Shown in pieces: positions 1 through 11,477 of a DNA stretch of 64,000 bases. The position numbers and the translations under genes are program-made. A model generated the notes under the pieces. That model saw only the letters and a list, made by a program, of their open reading frames with translations. It had not been told where the DNA came from and made no database searches. The stretch comes from Phytophthora hibernalis (taxonomy: Eukaryota > Oomycota > Peronosporomycetes > Peronosporales > Peronosporaceae): assembly GCA_012656075.1 (NCBI GenBank), contig JAAKBF010000107.1:1-64000 (forward strand), in the 5' to 3' direction. How positions within the stretch are numbered: the first letter of the stretch is position 1; the number at the start of each line of letters is the position of its first letter.

Positions 1-700
1 CGCTGGTACCGGCAATGATGTGGCCCATCCCGGCGTCGTCGTCGTGGTTCATTGTTGATCCCGTCTCGATAGATCAGGTTGTCGACTAAAACCCGAGTGG
101 CAGGGATCAAGCAAGACCCCCACCTAGAAACTGGTCCATCCAGCGTTTGCACCCCTCTCGTATTTTTGCCGCTTGCTTGCGTTAGAACTCGCTCGAGTTT
201 TCGAGGGCCTTTGCGCGGTGTGATTCACACCGCAAACCGTGTGATTGCGGAGACCTTTAGCTTTTCGTCCCGTTGGGCAGTTCGCGCTCAGTTGCACTGG
301 TCTGCAGTGACTGCAGACCGGATCTCGTCGTGTACTGACGTCAGTGGCGACAGTCCGACCAGCTTTGATTGGTCCTAGGCCTCACTGCTTCGAGTCCAGC
401 GTAGCGGCGACCAAGTCTGCCTGGGCCAGTTCCTTCACCAAGGACAAGCGACTCATCTGGTGGCATCTGATATCCGATGGCCATCACCCTTCGTTTGTCA
501 TTGCGGTTGGTTCACAGGCTGCGTTTGTCACGACAATCGTATTTTCCGAGCTGAAAGACAAACATGGAAGAGTAAACAAGTTGCCGCGGAGACCAATGCG
601 CGGTCGCCCGCGGTCGCGGTCGTGAACATGTCTGGTTTTGTCCTCGTTCCGCCCGACGCACGCAAATCAACGTAGAGTGGCCGCTGTCGTCATTGAGATT
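1..700. other. No recognisable gene
   Basis: Only short overlapping open frames on both strands, none with a recognisable domain or codon bias. The left target duplication of the next element begins at 701. Confidence 0.5.
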
Positions 701-709
701 ATGTTCGGC

Positions 710-1897
710 GGGAAAATCTATGGAGATCGAGTTAGGGAGTTCGGGGTTACCAAAAACGGCCCAAACGAAATTTAAATCAAGAATACATCGAAGTATATTT
801 TATGGGTGGTAGAAATAAATAATAAAACCTGCAAGAGAGCAACCACAACCACTTTTGACTTCTGGGAGCAAGACGTTCACGCTGTCGCCAAATGCGTTTC
901 CTCATGTGGATCTCCAAGCACAACAAGACGCGTTGACCGAAGTAGATACTGTTGCCTAGGATATCGTTGCAGCCAAAAACCGTTGACTAGGAGATCGTTG
1001 CAGCCAAAAACGCTTTTCACGCTGACGGAGCTTACGTTCAGCAGTGCGCGTTTCGTTTCTGTCTGGTGTGTATGTTTGAGGCTAAGAAGCAGTCTGTCCG
1101 GGACTTGGCCTCGAGACGTCATCCGACCGCCTGCTGTCAGCATCACCGCAGTCTATGTTTCCAGTCAGACCCCGTTAAATGCTCGAGGGCCGATCATACT
1201 TAGAGTACCAACATACTGATACCCGTGTCTATCAACGAAGAGGAGGAGCAACCAACCTTAGCCGCAGTAGCCTACCGTAGTCGTGGCACCACGTGATGTT
1301 AGAACGACGCAGATGCCGCTTGTTACTGACCACAGATTTCAAGGTTGGTCTTCACAACCCAGTGAAGCTTCGCGAGAGCCAACGAGTTTGCGGGGTGTAA
1401 GATTCCGTACCGACAACTAACAATTTCGCTACAGCATATCGGGTACCAGTAGTATTTATGTTGGAATGCACATCCGAGACCTGGCAAGTGGGAAGCGGGC
1501 TGAGAAGCTGAGAGACCAGGTGTCTGTATGAGAACGGGCTGAACCCGTTGACCAGTGAATGTTGGCAACCGTTCCCACAGAGCTGATCAGGCAGAGTACT
1601 AACGTTTAATTCATGAAGTTTTCATTTTTCATCGGCAAGTGCACAAGTGCGCCTGGGACCAGTGCAGGTTCCATTAATTTCACACATGCTAAACTCGTTC
1701 AGTGATCTCCACATGCTTCTATCGAGAAATTAACAGGAATCGTGAATGGAACCTCAAAGCGTATCTGCACAAATCTTTGGCGGAGGTTTTACTTTTATTT
1801 TTACCACCCTAAATATATTCGATTTAAATTTCGTTGGGGCCGTTTTGGTGAGTGAGTCACACCTCGATCTCCTAACTCGATCTCCATAGATTTTCCC
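710..1897. mobile_element. Non-autonomous MULE-type element with long TIRs
   Basis: A 1188-bp element bounded by long terminal inverted repeats, left arm about 710-830 and right arm about 1784-1897. Both ends begin GGGAAAATCTATGG. The nine bases ATGTTCGGC stand directly outside each end (701-709 and 1898-1906), a perfect 9-bp target site duplication. Long inverted repeats with a 9-bp duplication are the signature of Mutator-like elements. The interior holds no transposase; short frames there (such as 806-1219) have no recognisable domain, so it would depend on a transposase from elsewhere. The interior contains a small tandem duplication at 956-1011. It could also be called a large MITE. Confidence 0.8.
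956..1011. repeat. Tandem duplication, 31-bp period
   Basis: Two adjacent copies of a unit containing CGTTGCAGCCAAAAAC, at 956-980 and 987-1011, inside the MULE-type element. No function is suggested. Confidence 0.7.
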
Positions 1898-1906
1898 ATG
1901 TTCGGC

Positions 1907-2303
1907 ACTTTACGCCATGGCCACATCGTGTCGCCCACCGCGACCTCGCCAGTGCTCAACGCAAGCAATCACACCAACTGACGTGTATGGTATGCTGACG
2001 GCGTGCGTCACCTAGGAATTTGGCTGGTGGTTGGCGTCGGTCCAAACATATAATTTATTGCGCCGAATCTACCGCTCAAGTGCCGGTCTGGCTCAAATCT
2101 GTCGACGAATGAGGAGGGATACCTACGGTACATGTATCTCCCCACCACCCAAAGCGGAAATGGCCACCAGCGGAAAGAAGATATTCTTAGCGTCAATCGG
2201 TAGTTGATGCAGGCACCATCGCGCAGCACTCGTCGCCTATGCATATTAATTTACGAGAGAGAAGGTAGTCTATTTACAGTTAATTGTTAACCTTAGTTTC
2301 CGG
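1907..2303. other. No recognisable gene
   Basis: Spacer between the MULE-type element and the next repeat. Nothing with coding character was seen. Confidence 0.5.
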
Positions 2304-2670
2304 TACAGTAATTGGCAGAATCCGGACGCCAGTCCGAAAGCTGCAATAGAGTCAACAGTGCCACGCTGGAAAATAATCCGCCAATCAGTGCGGGATTATT
2401 TATTCCGGACGATGGTGGTAAGGGCTATTAGTAAATCGTAATTGTGAATTTTCAAATACCGGTATCCTTCTCGACCACCAGTCCTCCTTTCGCTTTTAGC
2501 AGCCACGCCAGCAGGCGCCGATGCAGTGATGCAGAGCAAACGCCGATGCCAACGCCGATGCCACGCCCAAGCAGCCAAGAGGCTTCGCCCGCCTGCCCCC
2601 CAGACCCCAGACGATGTGCCACGACCCGGCAGCGCTGCTTGCATGCTAGCTGAGCCGGTCGTACCAGGGA
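2304..2670 (+). repeat. Dispersed repeat X, copy 1
   Basis: About 370 bp that recurs in inverted orientation at 26832-27203 with moderate divergence. Landmarks shared by the two copies include ACAGTAATTGGCAGA near one end and CCGGTCGTACCAGG at the other. In both places it lies a few hundred bases from the same side of a Crypton copy, although its orientation differs. Open frames across it are low-complexity and unlike any family I know. Confidence 0.7.
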
Positions 2671-2741
2671 GCCATGCTTCCTGCTCCTTCAGCCGCGTGG
2701 CATATGATCTTGGCAACAACCATGATGGTTGACGCCTACGG

Positions 2742-2823
2742 GCTGGTACGCCCCCTCCCCTCCACGCTGGAAAGAGCGGGAAGCTTCGCTTCCAGGTCGC
2801 CGGCTCGAACCCGGCCTCCAGCA
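2742..2823 (+). pseudogene. tRNA-like relic (type II, Ser/Leu-like)
   Basis: The 3' half folds like a tRNA. A perfect 5-bp T stem (2799-2803 with 2811-2815) encloses a 7-nt loop, CTCGAAC. This is followed by a 7-nt acceptor strand ending in discriminator A at 2823. GCTGG at 2742-2746 pairs with 2818-2822, and a GGAAGC/GCTTCC hairpin sits where a long variable arm would be. The first loop base is C instead of T, and no A box or D arm is recognisable, so it is not a working gene. It may be a decayed tRNA-Ser or the head of a tRNA-derived SINE. Read backwards it gives an open frame starting with the well-known spurious 'AGFEPAT' peptide. Confidence 0.4.
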
Positions 2824-3177
2824 AACTAATTGGTTTAATTTGTGTGTGTTGCTGTATATTGCTACTACATTGTATATGTTGCTGTATTTAATGGTATGTT
2901 GATGTAAGCTGATGTTGGTTGTGCTATGTGTGCTGATAGAAAGCAGAGGTGCCGGACAGTAAGCAATATCGTCTGCTGTCAGGTGCGCGAGCGTTATGCG
3001 AGGTCTCTCGATGTACACTGGTGTGAAACAGGCATACAGGTGGTGTCGATGATTTGTCCATTGGACTGCAGCGTGCTCCCAACGATGCGAATGCTTCCGG
3101 ATGTGTCGCACATAGTTCCCGCCAGCGCTTCCGCAGAGATGACGCCTTGTTCGTCGGCTTCTTCCCATCGAAGGCTT
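2824..3177. other. No recognisable gene
   Basis: TG-rich spacer between the tRNA-like relic and the Crypton copy. Nothing supported. Confidence 0.4.
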
Positions 3178-5494
3178 GCAAGCGAGCGTTCACTGACTTC
3201 TCCATCGCAACTGCCAAGGTCCACAGCTTGTGCTTCCAGACGCAGTGCTCCTCTGCTTTAGATCGTTCTGAATCGTGAACGGCTCTTGGTACAGTACCTT
3301 CATAATATTCACAGCGGATTTGACATCAGCTCTTTTGATCTGTTCTTTTTTCCTTTGACAGTTAGCCAGATGTTATTGCTGTACCAGTTTAGAGGACAGT
3401 CAGCTAGCGACGACGCTGTTGCTGGTGCGGGAATGGCAGTTTGCAGACTGCACGGGCGATTAACACTCTCTTCTTGCACCGAAGCAGCTCCAGTTGCATG
3501 GTGACGCGGCGATGCAGCGATTGCATCTTCTACGCGAGCGAGCCTGTCATGTATAGCTGAGAGCTGGGCCAAGATATTCCCCAACGTTGATGCCAGCAGT
3601 GAATCACTTCCTGATACGGCCTGACTGACTTGAGCGTGGTTAGCTGTTCGCCAATTTCTCGCCAGGTGGCCACCCCATCGCTGCGCGTTGACGTGCAAAT
3701 ACTGGAGCCAAGGCGGGGGTTGGTGGCTGCTATTCCTCGCTTGGGTTCGTAAAGATAACGGTGAATGTGTGCAGATGTACCGGAAATTCTTGCAGCTCCT
3801 AACATTGTGTCCATATGAATGAGCAGAGCTGCGAAAACAGCGTTCACGACGTCTATTGACACGTTGAAACGGGGATCTGGTGATCCAATAACGTGGTGAA
3901 AGAGCTCGTTGTGCAGCGTGACCAGCTGTCCCTACTCCACAACCGACAGACGCAGCTAAGAATCATCAATGGTCGGCATCACAACCGGTAAGTCTGGAGT
4001 CCGGTAGCCCGCCAGAACTTTACCCACTCTTTGATCCTCACGTGTGGTCGTGTCTATGTATGCAAATGCTTTAGTGAGCGATTCAAGCATCCTAGCCCCT
4101 CGTGTAGATATCCACTGGATAGATAACTTCGGTGAGGCGTTAGCATACGCAGCAGATCCTCGTCGTATGGAGTGGCTCGTCATTCCTGGGGTCACCCGTT
4201 GCTGTTGCTCAGGCGCCATTTGTTTCAGAGAGTCCCGAATAACCTCGGTAATATAACTCGCGATGTTAGGGCGCTTACGCTCTCGCTACAAAGTTGGCTG
4301 TAATTCGCCATCTACTTCAGTTTGAAGGATCTCCCAGTAGATAACAGCCTCTTCTTGTAAGTACGGCTGCCCGCCCGGTAAGTTTGATATTGCGAGGCGC
4401 GGCACAAGAGAAAAGATGTATTCAGAGGGTTCATCATATCAAATGAAAAGCATACCAAAGCCATGCAGCATGCATTGCTGCCAGCAGTCAGGGGGCTTAT
4501 AGATCGAGACACCTTGCACAACCGATGTCTTGATTCGCGCAATGTGCAAAACAACTCGCCCGACGCAGCCATTGAGAGTTGTTGCTTGCGCGCAAAGCAC
4601 GTGTCAATAGCTCTACCGAACGCCACATCATCGTAAGTAGCGCAGCGTCATGTATAGATTTGAGGCCCATTGCCACGTCAGCATGTACCGTACTACAAGG
4701 TGCTTCACCAAAACAGAGACATCAGACACAGTGCACCCTGGAGCATCGTTTTTCTGTATGTGTGCACGTAAATTGCGCTCTTCAATGGAGCTTGCCATCT
4801 TATCCCGACTTTTAGCCACACGCTTAGAGTCCGATAGCGAACTCATATAGCGCTCGCGAAGCATGTTAAAAACTTGAGAAAAATACCCCAAACTAGTTGA
4901 CTTTGCTAAAAGCCATGAACCACACGAGCTTTGCTACTTTTCTTGGTCTGTAAAAAGATGGAGAAAGCTGTTAGTATTGAGTAAAAATTCTTCATAGGAT
5001 AGCTACATTCCTGGGAGAGAGTATAGAATGCATTGTATCTAATCTGTCACTTGTCATATCAGCTGATGGCATGAACTCTTGAAAGACCTTTACCGCGGCG
5101 AGCTCTAGACCTACCGTCCCGCTGGGGATATCGAGTCCACGCGGTACCCTACGCATCGTGCCCTACTCAGCTTCTCAAATGAAATGACTTGTGGCTCTTC
5201 ACCTTGCAGCTCGGGGGTTTCTTGCTATTTTTACTGGGATGACACTTCAATGTTGAACGAAATTGGACTTATCGAATAATGGTGAGAATAGCTTAAATTT
5301 TGTAATGTGTATTACAGTGTAATAACGACATTTTCAGGGATTTTCCGGAAATAATTTGGAACAAACTAGCCCTAATGCTGCGCCATTGGCTAAATTGGCT
5401 GCTCTAGAGGTACATCCGGATTGCTATTGGCTGACAAACGCAAAGCTGGCGTAATAGGGATCGGGTCTCCGGCATAATAAAGGTTATCCTATAG
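3178..5494 (-). mobile_element. Crypton-type tyrosine-recombinase transposon, copy 1
   Basis: About 2.3 kb that is nearly identical, in the same orientation, to 27567-29886. Similarity starts abruptly near 3178 and stops near 5494. No terminal inverted repeats are visible, as expected for Cryptons, which move through a tyrosine recombinase and a circular intermediate. The coding part lies on the minus strand (described separately); the last 600 bp at the promoter side are non-coding. Known biology: Cryptons are found in fungi, oomycetes and animals. Confidence 0.75.
3190..4891 (-). pseudogene. Crypton tyrosine recombinase (broken)
   Basis: Reads from 4891 downwards. A short N-terminal part (4891-4628) is followed by FGRAID, matching the first catalytic Arg of the Crypton YR fold. 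Then comes ARIKTS with the catalytic Lys, after a frameshift. TSHSIRRG near 4190-4170 supplies the HxxR pair, and AFAYIDTTT near 4060 carries the probable nucleophilic Tyr. A C-terminal region rich in helices follows, with QLSAIHDRLARVEDAI forming a short coiled coil. The frame is broken by a UAG at 4286-4288 and at least two frameshifts, so no full recombinase can be made. The same UAG is present in the second copy. Domain order fits oomycete Cryptons well; exact subfamily is unknown. Confidence 0.7.
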
Positions 5495-5922
5495 TAATAG
5501 CTTCCTGATACATGTACAATCTTAATCTCTTTACCAACATGCATATTAATATTAATTTATCGTGTTTGAAGAAACAGGATGTGTCCACGCGTTGGCAGCT
5601 TTTTCACCATTCACTGATATATTTTCCAGCCCAAGTTCATCAAGAGTAGAGGACATTCGGCAAGAGTAAACCCAACCGTGAAGAGCAACGTCAAATTCGT
5701 GCTGCGTCATTTTGATGCCACCAAAAACCTGCGCTAGGGAGTGCGTTCATTGCACCCTCAAGTTGTAGAATCTACTATTAAAGAATCTACAACTTGAGGA
5801 TGCTGATCGCTGGTATCGTACCAACGATCCATGGCATCGGGACACGCTGAGGTCCGATTATCACTCAAACGCAAACACATCGAGCTTACGGACACAAACA
5901 ATTTAGTTTACCATGCACACTA
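5495..5922. other. Spacer with partial MITE copy and hairpin
   Basis: Positions about 5622-5700 resemble part of the MITE at 9601-9776 (shared TTTTCCAGCCCAAGTTC and AGAGCAACGTCAAAT). Positions 5758-5797 form a hairpin with 15-bp arms (14 of 15 paired) around a 10-nt loop, just beyond the 3' end of the next minus-strand gene. No gene was seen. Confidence 0.5.
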
Positions 5923-7266
5923 CTAGGCCTTGTCGGTGATCAACAATGTCCGCATGGGAGTCACGAGCTGCTCCCAGCGCACGAGGGCTTCGCCCATATT
6001 CATACATGCAAACGGTAGGCCCGTGCACGACGCCGTCTCGTCGCCCACATTGGTCACTCCGCCATATTCGACCTCAACGCTGTTTTCGTCGTCAATTTCC
6101 GTGAACGACAGGTAACTCGAGCCTTCCCGCATCCACTCGCCCGACGTATTGTGCGAGTGCGTGTCAGCCCGCGGAAAACATTTATCTGGATCAAGGATAC
6201 GACTCATGATCGTCACGCGTCGTCGAGTTTTGCTGACACTCAGAAGTTCTGAAGTCGAATCGATCACGCAGTCATGCACCTGCACGACGAGGCACACGAA
6301 GCGTTTGCGCATCTCGGCGTTCTCGTCTGGAAACGTCCTCATCAACACACTCGTGTGTGCGTCCACGCGCTGCAGCATGCGTGAGGTCATGGGATTGCGG
6401 TACATTTGCGAGTACAGCTCGGGCGTGTTCATGATCCGCCACGTAGCTTTAGCCAGTGTATCACCCGTGATTCTCTCTCCATTAGCATCCACAGCACTGA
6501 TCCTTTTCGTAAAGCGATGCTGCATCTTGACTTTCCTCGTGTCCAGTTCTCCCCTTCTGTATGCATGGAGAAGTAAACTTTCCAGCCAAAAGCTTCATTG
6601 TACAGTTTGCGAGCTCCAGGACCACGCAGCACGTCCTGCATCTCCTGGTAGCTTCTGAAGGCCAGTTCCAGACACGTATTCCTCGCGACCGGCTGGTAGA
6701 AGAGGACAGGTTCGTCCTCTGAGAAAACGACCCAGCGTCCTCCTCCGCCTTCCTGTAACAACAATTGCTCCGCCTCTGCCGCGCCGTCCGTAGGTAACCG
6801 CTCGTGTTCGACACCCAGTAATTTCATGAACCGCTGCCATTCGCGGAATCTCTCGGTGAGACGACGATTCTCTTTGGTGATCGATTCTTGCTGCAGTACA
6901 AGACTCAAGTAACGTTGCTGTACGATTTGGGCCGCAGTGCTTTGGACCCCGACACTTAAGTAGAGCTGCTCCTCTTCTACGTTATCAGAAGGAAAAGTCT
7001 CAACTCCTTGTCCTTCGTCCTTTATGTTGCAGTTTTGTAGTCGTTTGACGGCGCTTTCCAGCTCCCGCGAGTCTCTCCACCTCCACCCGCTTCACCTCGA
7101 GGCTATTCTTCTCCGCGAGTCGCTGGCGCTGCATGCGGTCGCGGTGACGCGCGCGACGCACGTCTGGGGACAGTCGCCGGCTCTTGGCGTCGCCTTGTGC
7201 TTGCGGCGTCTTGGGTTTCGCCATCTTCTTCTGTATGGGAGACAGCTCCAGCTCAAGACTTTCCAT
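5923..7266 (-). CDS. bZIP-like coiled-coil protein with START-like C-terminus (frameshifted)
   Basis: About 447 residues once two one-base errors are allowed for. The N-terminus has a basic stretch, RRARHRDRMQRQRLAEKN, running straight into a heptad-like helix (KRVEVERLA, then ELESAVKRLQ), so it resembles a bZIP. The rest (from about residue 150) has the spacing and Trp/Arg pattern of the START-like domain in an oomycete-specific family often annotated as 'M96 mating-specific protein family'. That name is known annotation, not a demonstrated function here. One extra base at the CCC of 7064-7066 and one missing base at the CCCC of 6551-6554 split the frame; together they restore a length divisible by three. 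The first ATG in frame is at 7266; 7329-7341 has only a GTG. It may be a DNA-binding or lipid-sensing regulator, but this is inference. Confidence 0.65.
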
Positions 7267-7609
7267 AGGCTTTTGACTCGTTTGCTGACCGGACGCAATT
7301 TCGCAACTGACGCCGAGTTTAGGAACTGGGCTTCGACTCACTTGGAGTTTGTATGGCGCGCCGTGCTAGCCTGTGATTGCAAGTTGGGAAGCACTTCTAT
7401 GCCGACGCGTTGATGGGCTGGCTGGTTGACGGGGTTTGGTTTCGGACAGTTGGGGCTGACGTTAGCACAAGGAACAAGGAGCTATTTACGGGCTGAACTT
7501 TGAACTGTACGCAGCTCTTCTTGTTACAGATACATACGTCATTTGCTTTAGTGGACAAGTTCTACGGTTTACAGAGTTCATATCAACGTTCGTTTCAGTG
7601 TCTAAATGT

Positions 7610-8644
7610 CTAGAGGCGCTCGATCACCGCGTTCAAAGCCCGGGTCATGTCGAACTCGGCGACGTGGTCGACTAGCTGGCCTTCTGCGTTAAAATACGCC
7701 ATCATGCGCAGCGGACACGAGAACTTCTGTCCTATGAGACGTACCACCAATGACTCGTTCTGTAGTAGCCTCGGGGCGATGGCAGCGATCGTGTCGCGTT
7801 TGAGACGCCCCGAAAACTCGCATCTAGACCCCACCACGCAGCCGCCGCTAGGACCACAACGTTGCCTCGCCTCACTCTCATCCTCTATCGGTACGTCGGG
7901 ACAAATCGTGTCGCAAGGATCCAAGTCTTCGGCGAGCTGTTGGGCGCCTACGTGGCTCGCCAGTCGAATGGACTTGACCGTGTACGAGCGGTGCGTGAAC
8001 AGCACTTTGAAGTTTCTCCATGTCTGCATGAAGTGCGGCACACCGTCACGACCACCAACAGAAGGACTTGAGAGACGATCGTGTACACGGGACAAGAAGA
8101 AGTTGCGGTCATCCGGCTCGGTCTCGTTCGTCCCGCAGGTTTCGTCACAGAATAACCGGAAGAGGAGATCCACCATACCAATCGCCTGACCATGAGCGTG
8201 CTGGCGGGCTGCCGTCGTGCGCGTGATATACAAATCGCGGCATTCTTGAAGATACCGCACTTGTTGCTTGAGGTTGTTCACGTCAAGGGTCAGGTTGTAC
8301 ATCTGCGACTCGAGGGCCTGGGTATCAAGGCGACGTTGCCGCTGTTTCGTACTGAGACGGTAGGATCGTTTACGGTCTTTGTCAGGAATAACCGAAAGTG
8401 CAAAAGTGGCCGACTGAGTAGCAGGTTGAGGTCGCTTGCCTAAATTGGTTTTCTTTGCTGGTTTCTTCTCAGTGGGTTGAGGTCTACGTTGTGCAGGGAT
8501 ATTTTCTTCATTCTGGTTATCAGGATTTTCACACAACAGGGATTGCATTCCGGCATTCAAGCTTGGTCTCTTGTTTTCAGAGTCTTCCGACTCAGGAGAG
8601 TCATGTGTATCGGGTGACGCACTCATTAGATTGGTGATGTTCAT
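7610..8644 (-). CDS. bZIP-like / NTF2-like family protein, copy A
   Basis: An intact 344-residue frame. Residues about 1-80 are low-complexity and acidic, then Lys/Pro-rich. Residues about 95-140 form a degenerate bZIP: a basic stretch containing RLSTKQRQRRLD followed by a leucine-rich helix (NLTLDVNNLKQQVRYL). The invariant Asn of classical bZIP basic regions is not apparent; oomycete bZIPs with substitutions at that position are known. The C-terminal 200 residues (FFLSRVHD, then QTWRNFKVLF, GGCVVGS, and LRMMAYFNAEGQLVDHVAEFD) look like an NTF2/SnoaL-type cone fold. I place the start at the ATG at 8644. It is most similar to copy B downstream in the same orientation and less so to the genes at 48.6 and 52.6 kb. 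A transcription-factor role is plausible but unproven. Confidence 0.8.
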   Translation of the reverse strand: MNITNLMSASPDTHDSPESEDSENKRPSLNAGMQSLLCENPDNQNEENIPAQRRPQPTEKKPAKKTNLGKRPQPATQSATFALSVIPDKDRKRSYRLSTKQRQRRLDTQALESQMYNLTLDVNNLKQQVRYLQECRDLYITRTTAARQHAHGQAIGMVDLLFRLFCDETCGTNETEPDDRNFFLSRVHDRLSSPSVGGRDGVPHFMQTWRNFKVLFTHRSYTVKSIRLASHVGAQQLAEDLDPCDTICPDVPIEDESEARQRCGPSGGCVVGSRCEFSGRLKRDTIAAIAPRLLQNESLVVRLIGQKFSCPLRMMAYFNAEGQLVDHVAEFDMTRALNAVIERL

Positions 8645-9600
8645 CCTAGGACGTGGCAATAGAGCTGTGTCCTGACAGAGCTTGACTTGTGAGCTTGAAC
8701 GAGCAAATTTGAATATGTTTTGTATTGCAACGTGACTCGTCTCGAAGTTGCAACGGGTTCCCCACCAGAGTTAACGTCTGTCATCCGTGTAGTGTGGAAA
8801 TTATGAAACGCCAGCGCGGCAGTTTGGAAACTGAAGAAAAATAGACAGTGGAGTGCCAGCAAGGAGACTTTTAGCTCGGCTTTGGGAGATTTTATTGCTT
8901 TGTAGCAGACAAACAGGGCTGAGTTGCTGACGACCGGTGCAAGCCAAAGCGTAGGAATTCAAGCTCCGACGTGCGCCTTGTTGGGCAACAACTTCAACTT
9001 GGAACATACAAACGTCAAGTATAGAAATCTAGAGGTACATTTTGCGATGCAGGAGATCAACCGATTGCTGTGAGGTCGTTTCGACCGACAGAAAGTTATC
9101 CACGGCAGTCGGAGCTGCTGGGTTTAGCTCATCTAGCGACGAGCTAACTTGGATGCGAGACAATTCGGCCTAGGCCAGAAAAAATGTGCCGGTGGGTTGT
9201 AGTCATCACGGCATTTTGAGCGACGCGACTGTGGTAAGCGAGGGTGCACTTCCAAGTACATGAACACTGTACAGTACAGTTAAGCTGCCCACGCATCATT
9301 GACCACATCCACTCATCCCGTGGTCGTCCAATTGAGGGTCGTCAAACTTTGACTCTTTGAAAGGGCGTTGATATTGTCTTCGGCAGCGTTTCACAAGCAT
9401 CTTGCGACCAATCAGCTGCCAATACTAGATGGTCTAAATTTGGCACCAACTCCATAATGGAGTCCATTAGTCAAACGCCCCGGCAGCCGTTGATGATGAG
9501 TGGAATTGAACACAGTACAGAAATTGATGCGTGGAGGAATCCGTTCGGAGCGACAGACTCAGCACTTCGCTCTGTTTCTTGCAAATACCGTATATGCACA
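8645..9600. other. Upstream region of copy A, no gene
   Basis: Non-coding half of the first duplication unit. No convincing coding frame. Confidence 0.5.
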
Positions 9601-9776
9601 TGTACACCTTTTCCAGCCCAAGTTCGTCAAGACCAAAGTAGATTTGGCAAGAGCAAAATCAAATTGGTGCAGAGCAACGTCAAATCGTGTTTTTTCTACT
9701 CCAAATGCTCTTCACGATATCATATTGCTTCTGCTCTTGCCGAATTCACTTTGGTCTGGGCTGGAAAAGGTGTACA
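9601..9776. mobile_element. MITE, 176 bp
   Basis: Inverted ends TGTACACCTTTTCCAGCCCA at the left and its complement at the right, with similarity continuing inward (CCAAAGT, GGCAAGAGCA). No coding capacity. A target duplication is not evident. A partial relative lies at about 5622-5700. It sits at the junction between the two gene-duplication units. Confidence 0.65.
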
Positions 9777-10440
9777 CGTAGACATTGTTGCTTTCCATAT
9801 ATTGGTAACGAACACGTTCTACTGTTCATGCGTATGATTGAGTTCCGAGCCAGTTTTTAGCTCTTTGGTTGGAGTGGGGTGCACCAGTCAAAGAGGAAAA
9901 TGAAATAAAAAATAAATTTGTTAGTGACCACAGCGAACGGTATGCGTACTTTTATCTCGTGTTTTGTTCCGGTTTATCGGGAGTTGAGAACCTGACAGGT
10001 AATCAGGATAAGTTTGGACGTCACATTTGTGAATAAAATAATACGATAGCGAGGAACCTCGGCGGCGGGAATCTGTGACATTCATGTGAAGAAGGCGATC
10101 TCACACATCGAGTACTATACCAGATACCTGGAGCCTACTGCTGTTTTAAAGTTTTTGCTTTTGTTTTGTTGTTGTCGGGAACTCCGCCAGGGGTGTATTT
10201 CATTTTTGAAATTCTCTCCCAAATGCTAAGCCAGAGTTCAAACTTTCGGACCGACACAATGTCTGCATAATACACATATTATGTAATTGCTTCAGCTTCC
10301 TTCTCGGTCGCCTTAATCTTGACATTCAAATTGGAAATTGATTTACTCAACTGTTCACTCTCTTCGGTGGACGAGGTTGACGGTATCTCGCATCACGCTG
10401 ATTTCACATTGATGGTCATTTCGGATCTTGGACTAGATGT
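9777..10440. other. No recognisable gene
   Basis: AT-rich spacer between the MITE and the 3' end of copy B. Nothing supported. Confidence 0.5.
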
Positions 10441-11477
10441 CTACCGATACCGACGCTCGATCAACGCGTTCAGCTTTCCGACCAGGTCGAACTCGGCGAC
10501 GTGGCCGACGAACTGGCCTTCCGCGTCGAAGTACATCGTCGTGCGCAACGGACACGAGAACGTCTGTCCTATGAGGCATATCACCAACGGTTCGTTTTGC
10601 AACAGCCTCGGGGCGATGGCAGCGATCGTGTCGCGCTTGAGACGCCCCCAAAATCGCCTCTAGACTCCACCACGCAGCCGCCTCTAGGACCGCAAAATTG
10701 CCTCGCCTCATCCTCTATATCGGTACAAGTCGTGTCGAAAGGGTCCAAGTCCTCGGCATGCTGCTGAGGGTCTACGAGGCACATCAGTCGAATGGACTTG
10801 ACCGTGTACGAGCGATGACTGAACATCACTTCCAAGCTTTTCCATGTCTGCATGCAGACTGGTACACCATCGCGGCCACCAGCTGAAGGACTTGAGAGAC
10901 TATCGTGTACACGGGACAAGAAGAAGTTGCGATCATCCTGCTTGGTCTCCTTCGTTCCGCAAGTTTCGTCACAGAATAGCCGGAAGAGGAGATCCACCAT
11001 GCCCATGGCCTGACCCTGAGCGTGCTGGCGAGCAACCAACTTGCGCGTGGTGTACAGGTCACGGCACTCCTGGAGATATCGCACTTGTTGTTTGAGGTTG
11101 TTCACGTCAAGAGTCAGGTTATACGTCTGTGACTCGAGAGCTTGGTTATCAACGCGGCGTTGACGCTGCTTCGTACTGAGACGGTAGGGTCGTTTGCGGT
11201 CTTTGTCAGGAATGACTGATAGTTTTGTAGTGGCCGAATGAGTAGTAGGTAAAGGTCGCTTGTCTAGTTTGGTTTTCTTTCTTGGTCTTGGTCTCTTCTC
11301 ATGCAGTCGGCGTTGTGCAGAGGCGATTTCTTCATTCTGGTTGTCAGAAGTTTCACACAGCAAGAATTGCACTCCGACATTTAAGCTTGGACTCTTGTTT
11401 TCTGTGTTTTCGGAGACGTCTGACTCAGGAGAGCCGTGTGAATCGGGTGGGGCACACAGCAGATTGGCGATCTTCAT
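10441..11477 (-). CDS. bZIP-like / NTF2-like family protein, copy B (one frameshift)
   Basis: Paralogue of copy A, about 345 residues. It has the same acidic N-terminus, the same basic region (RLSTKQRQRRVD), the NLTLDVNNLKQQVRYL helix and the same NTF2-like C-terminus ending near IERRYR. The frame is broken only at about 10645-10653, a run of five C and four A. Here copy A has one more base, and inserting one base restores the shared C-terminus. ATG at 11477. Either this copy is a very young pseudogene or, more likely, the base is missing from the assembly. Function as for copy A; not demonstrated. Confidence 0.7.

Noticed and set aside
2396..2824. A 142-residue open frame on the minus strand
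   Set aside because: It begins in the complement of a tRNA T arm and runs through low-complexity repeat X without family similarity; the second copy of X does not keep the frame.
10433..10711. Alternative frames across the end of copy B
   Set aside because: They are the true C-terminus seen after a frameshift or antisense shadows; similarity to copy A resolves the correct frame.
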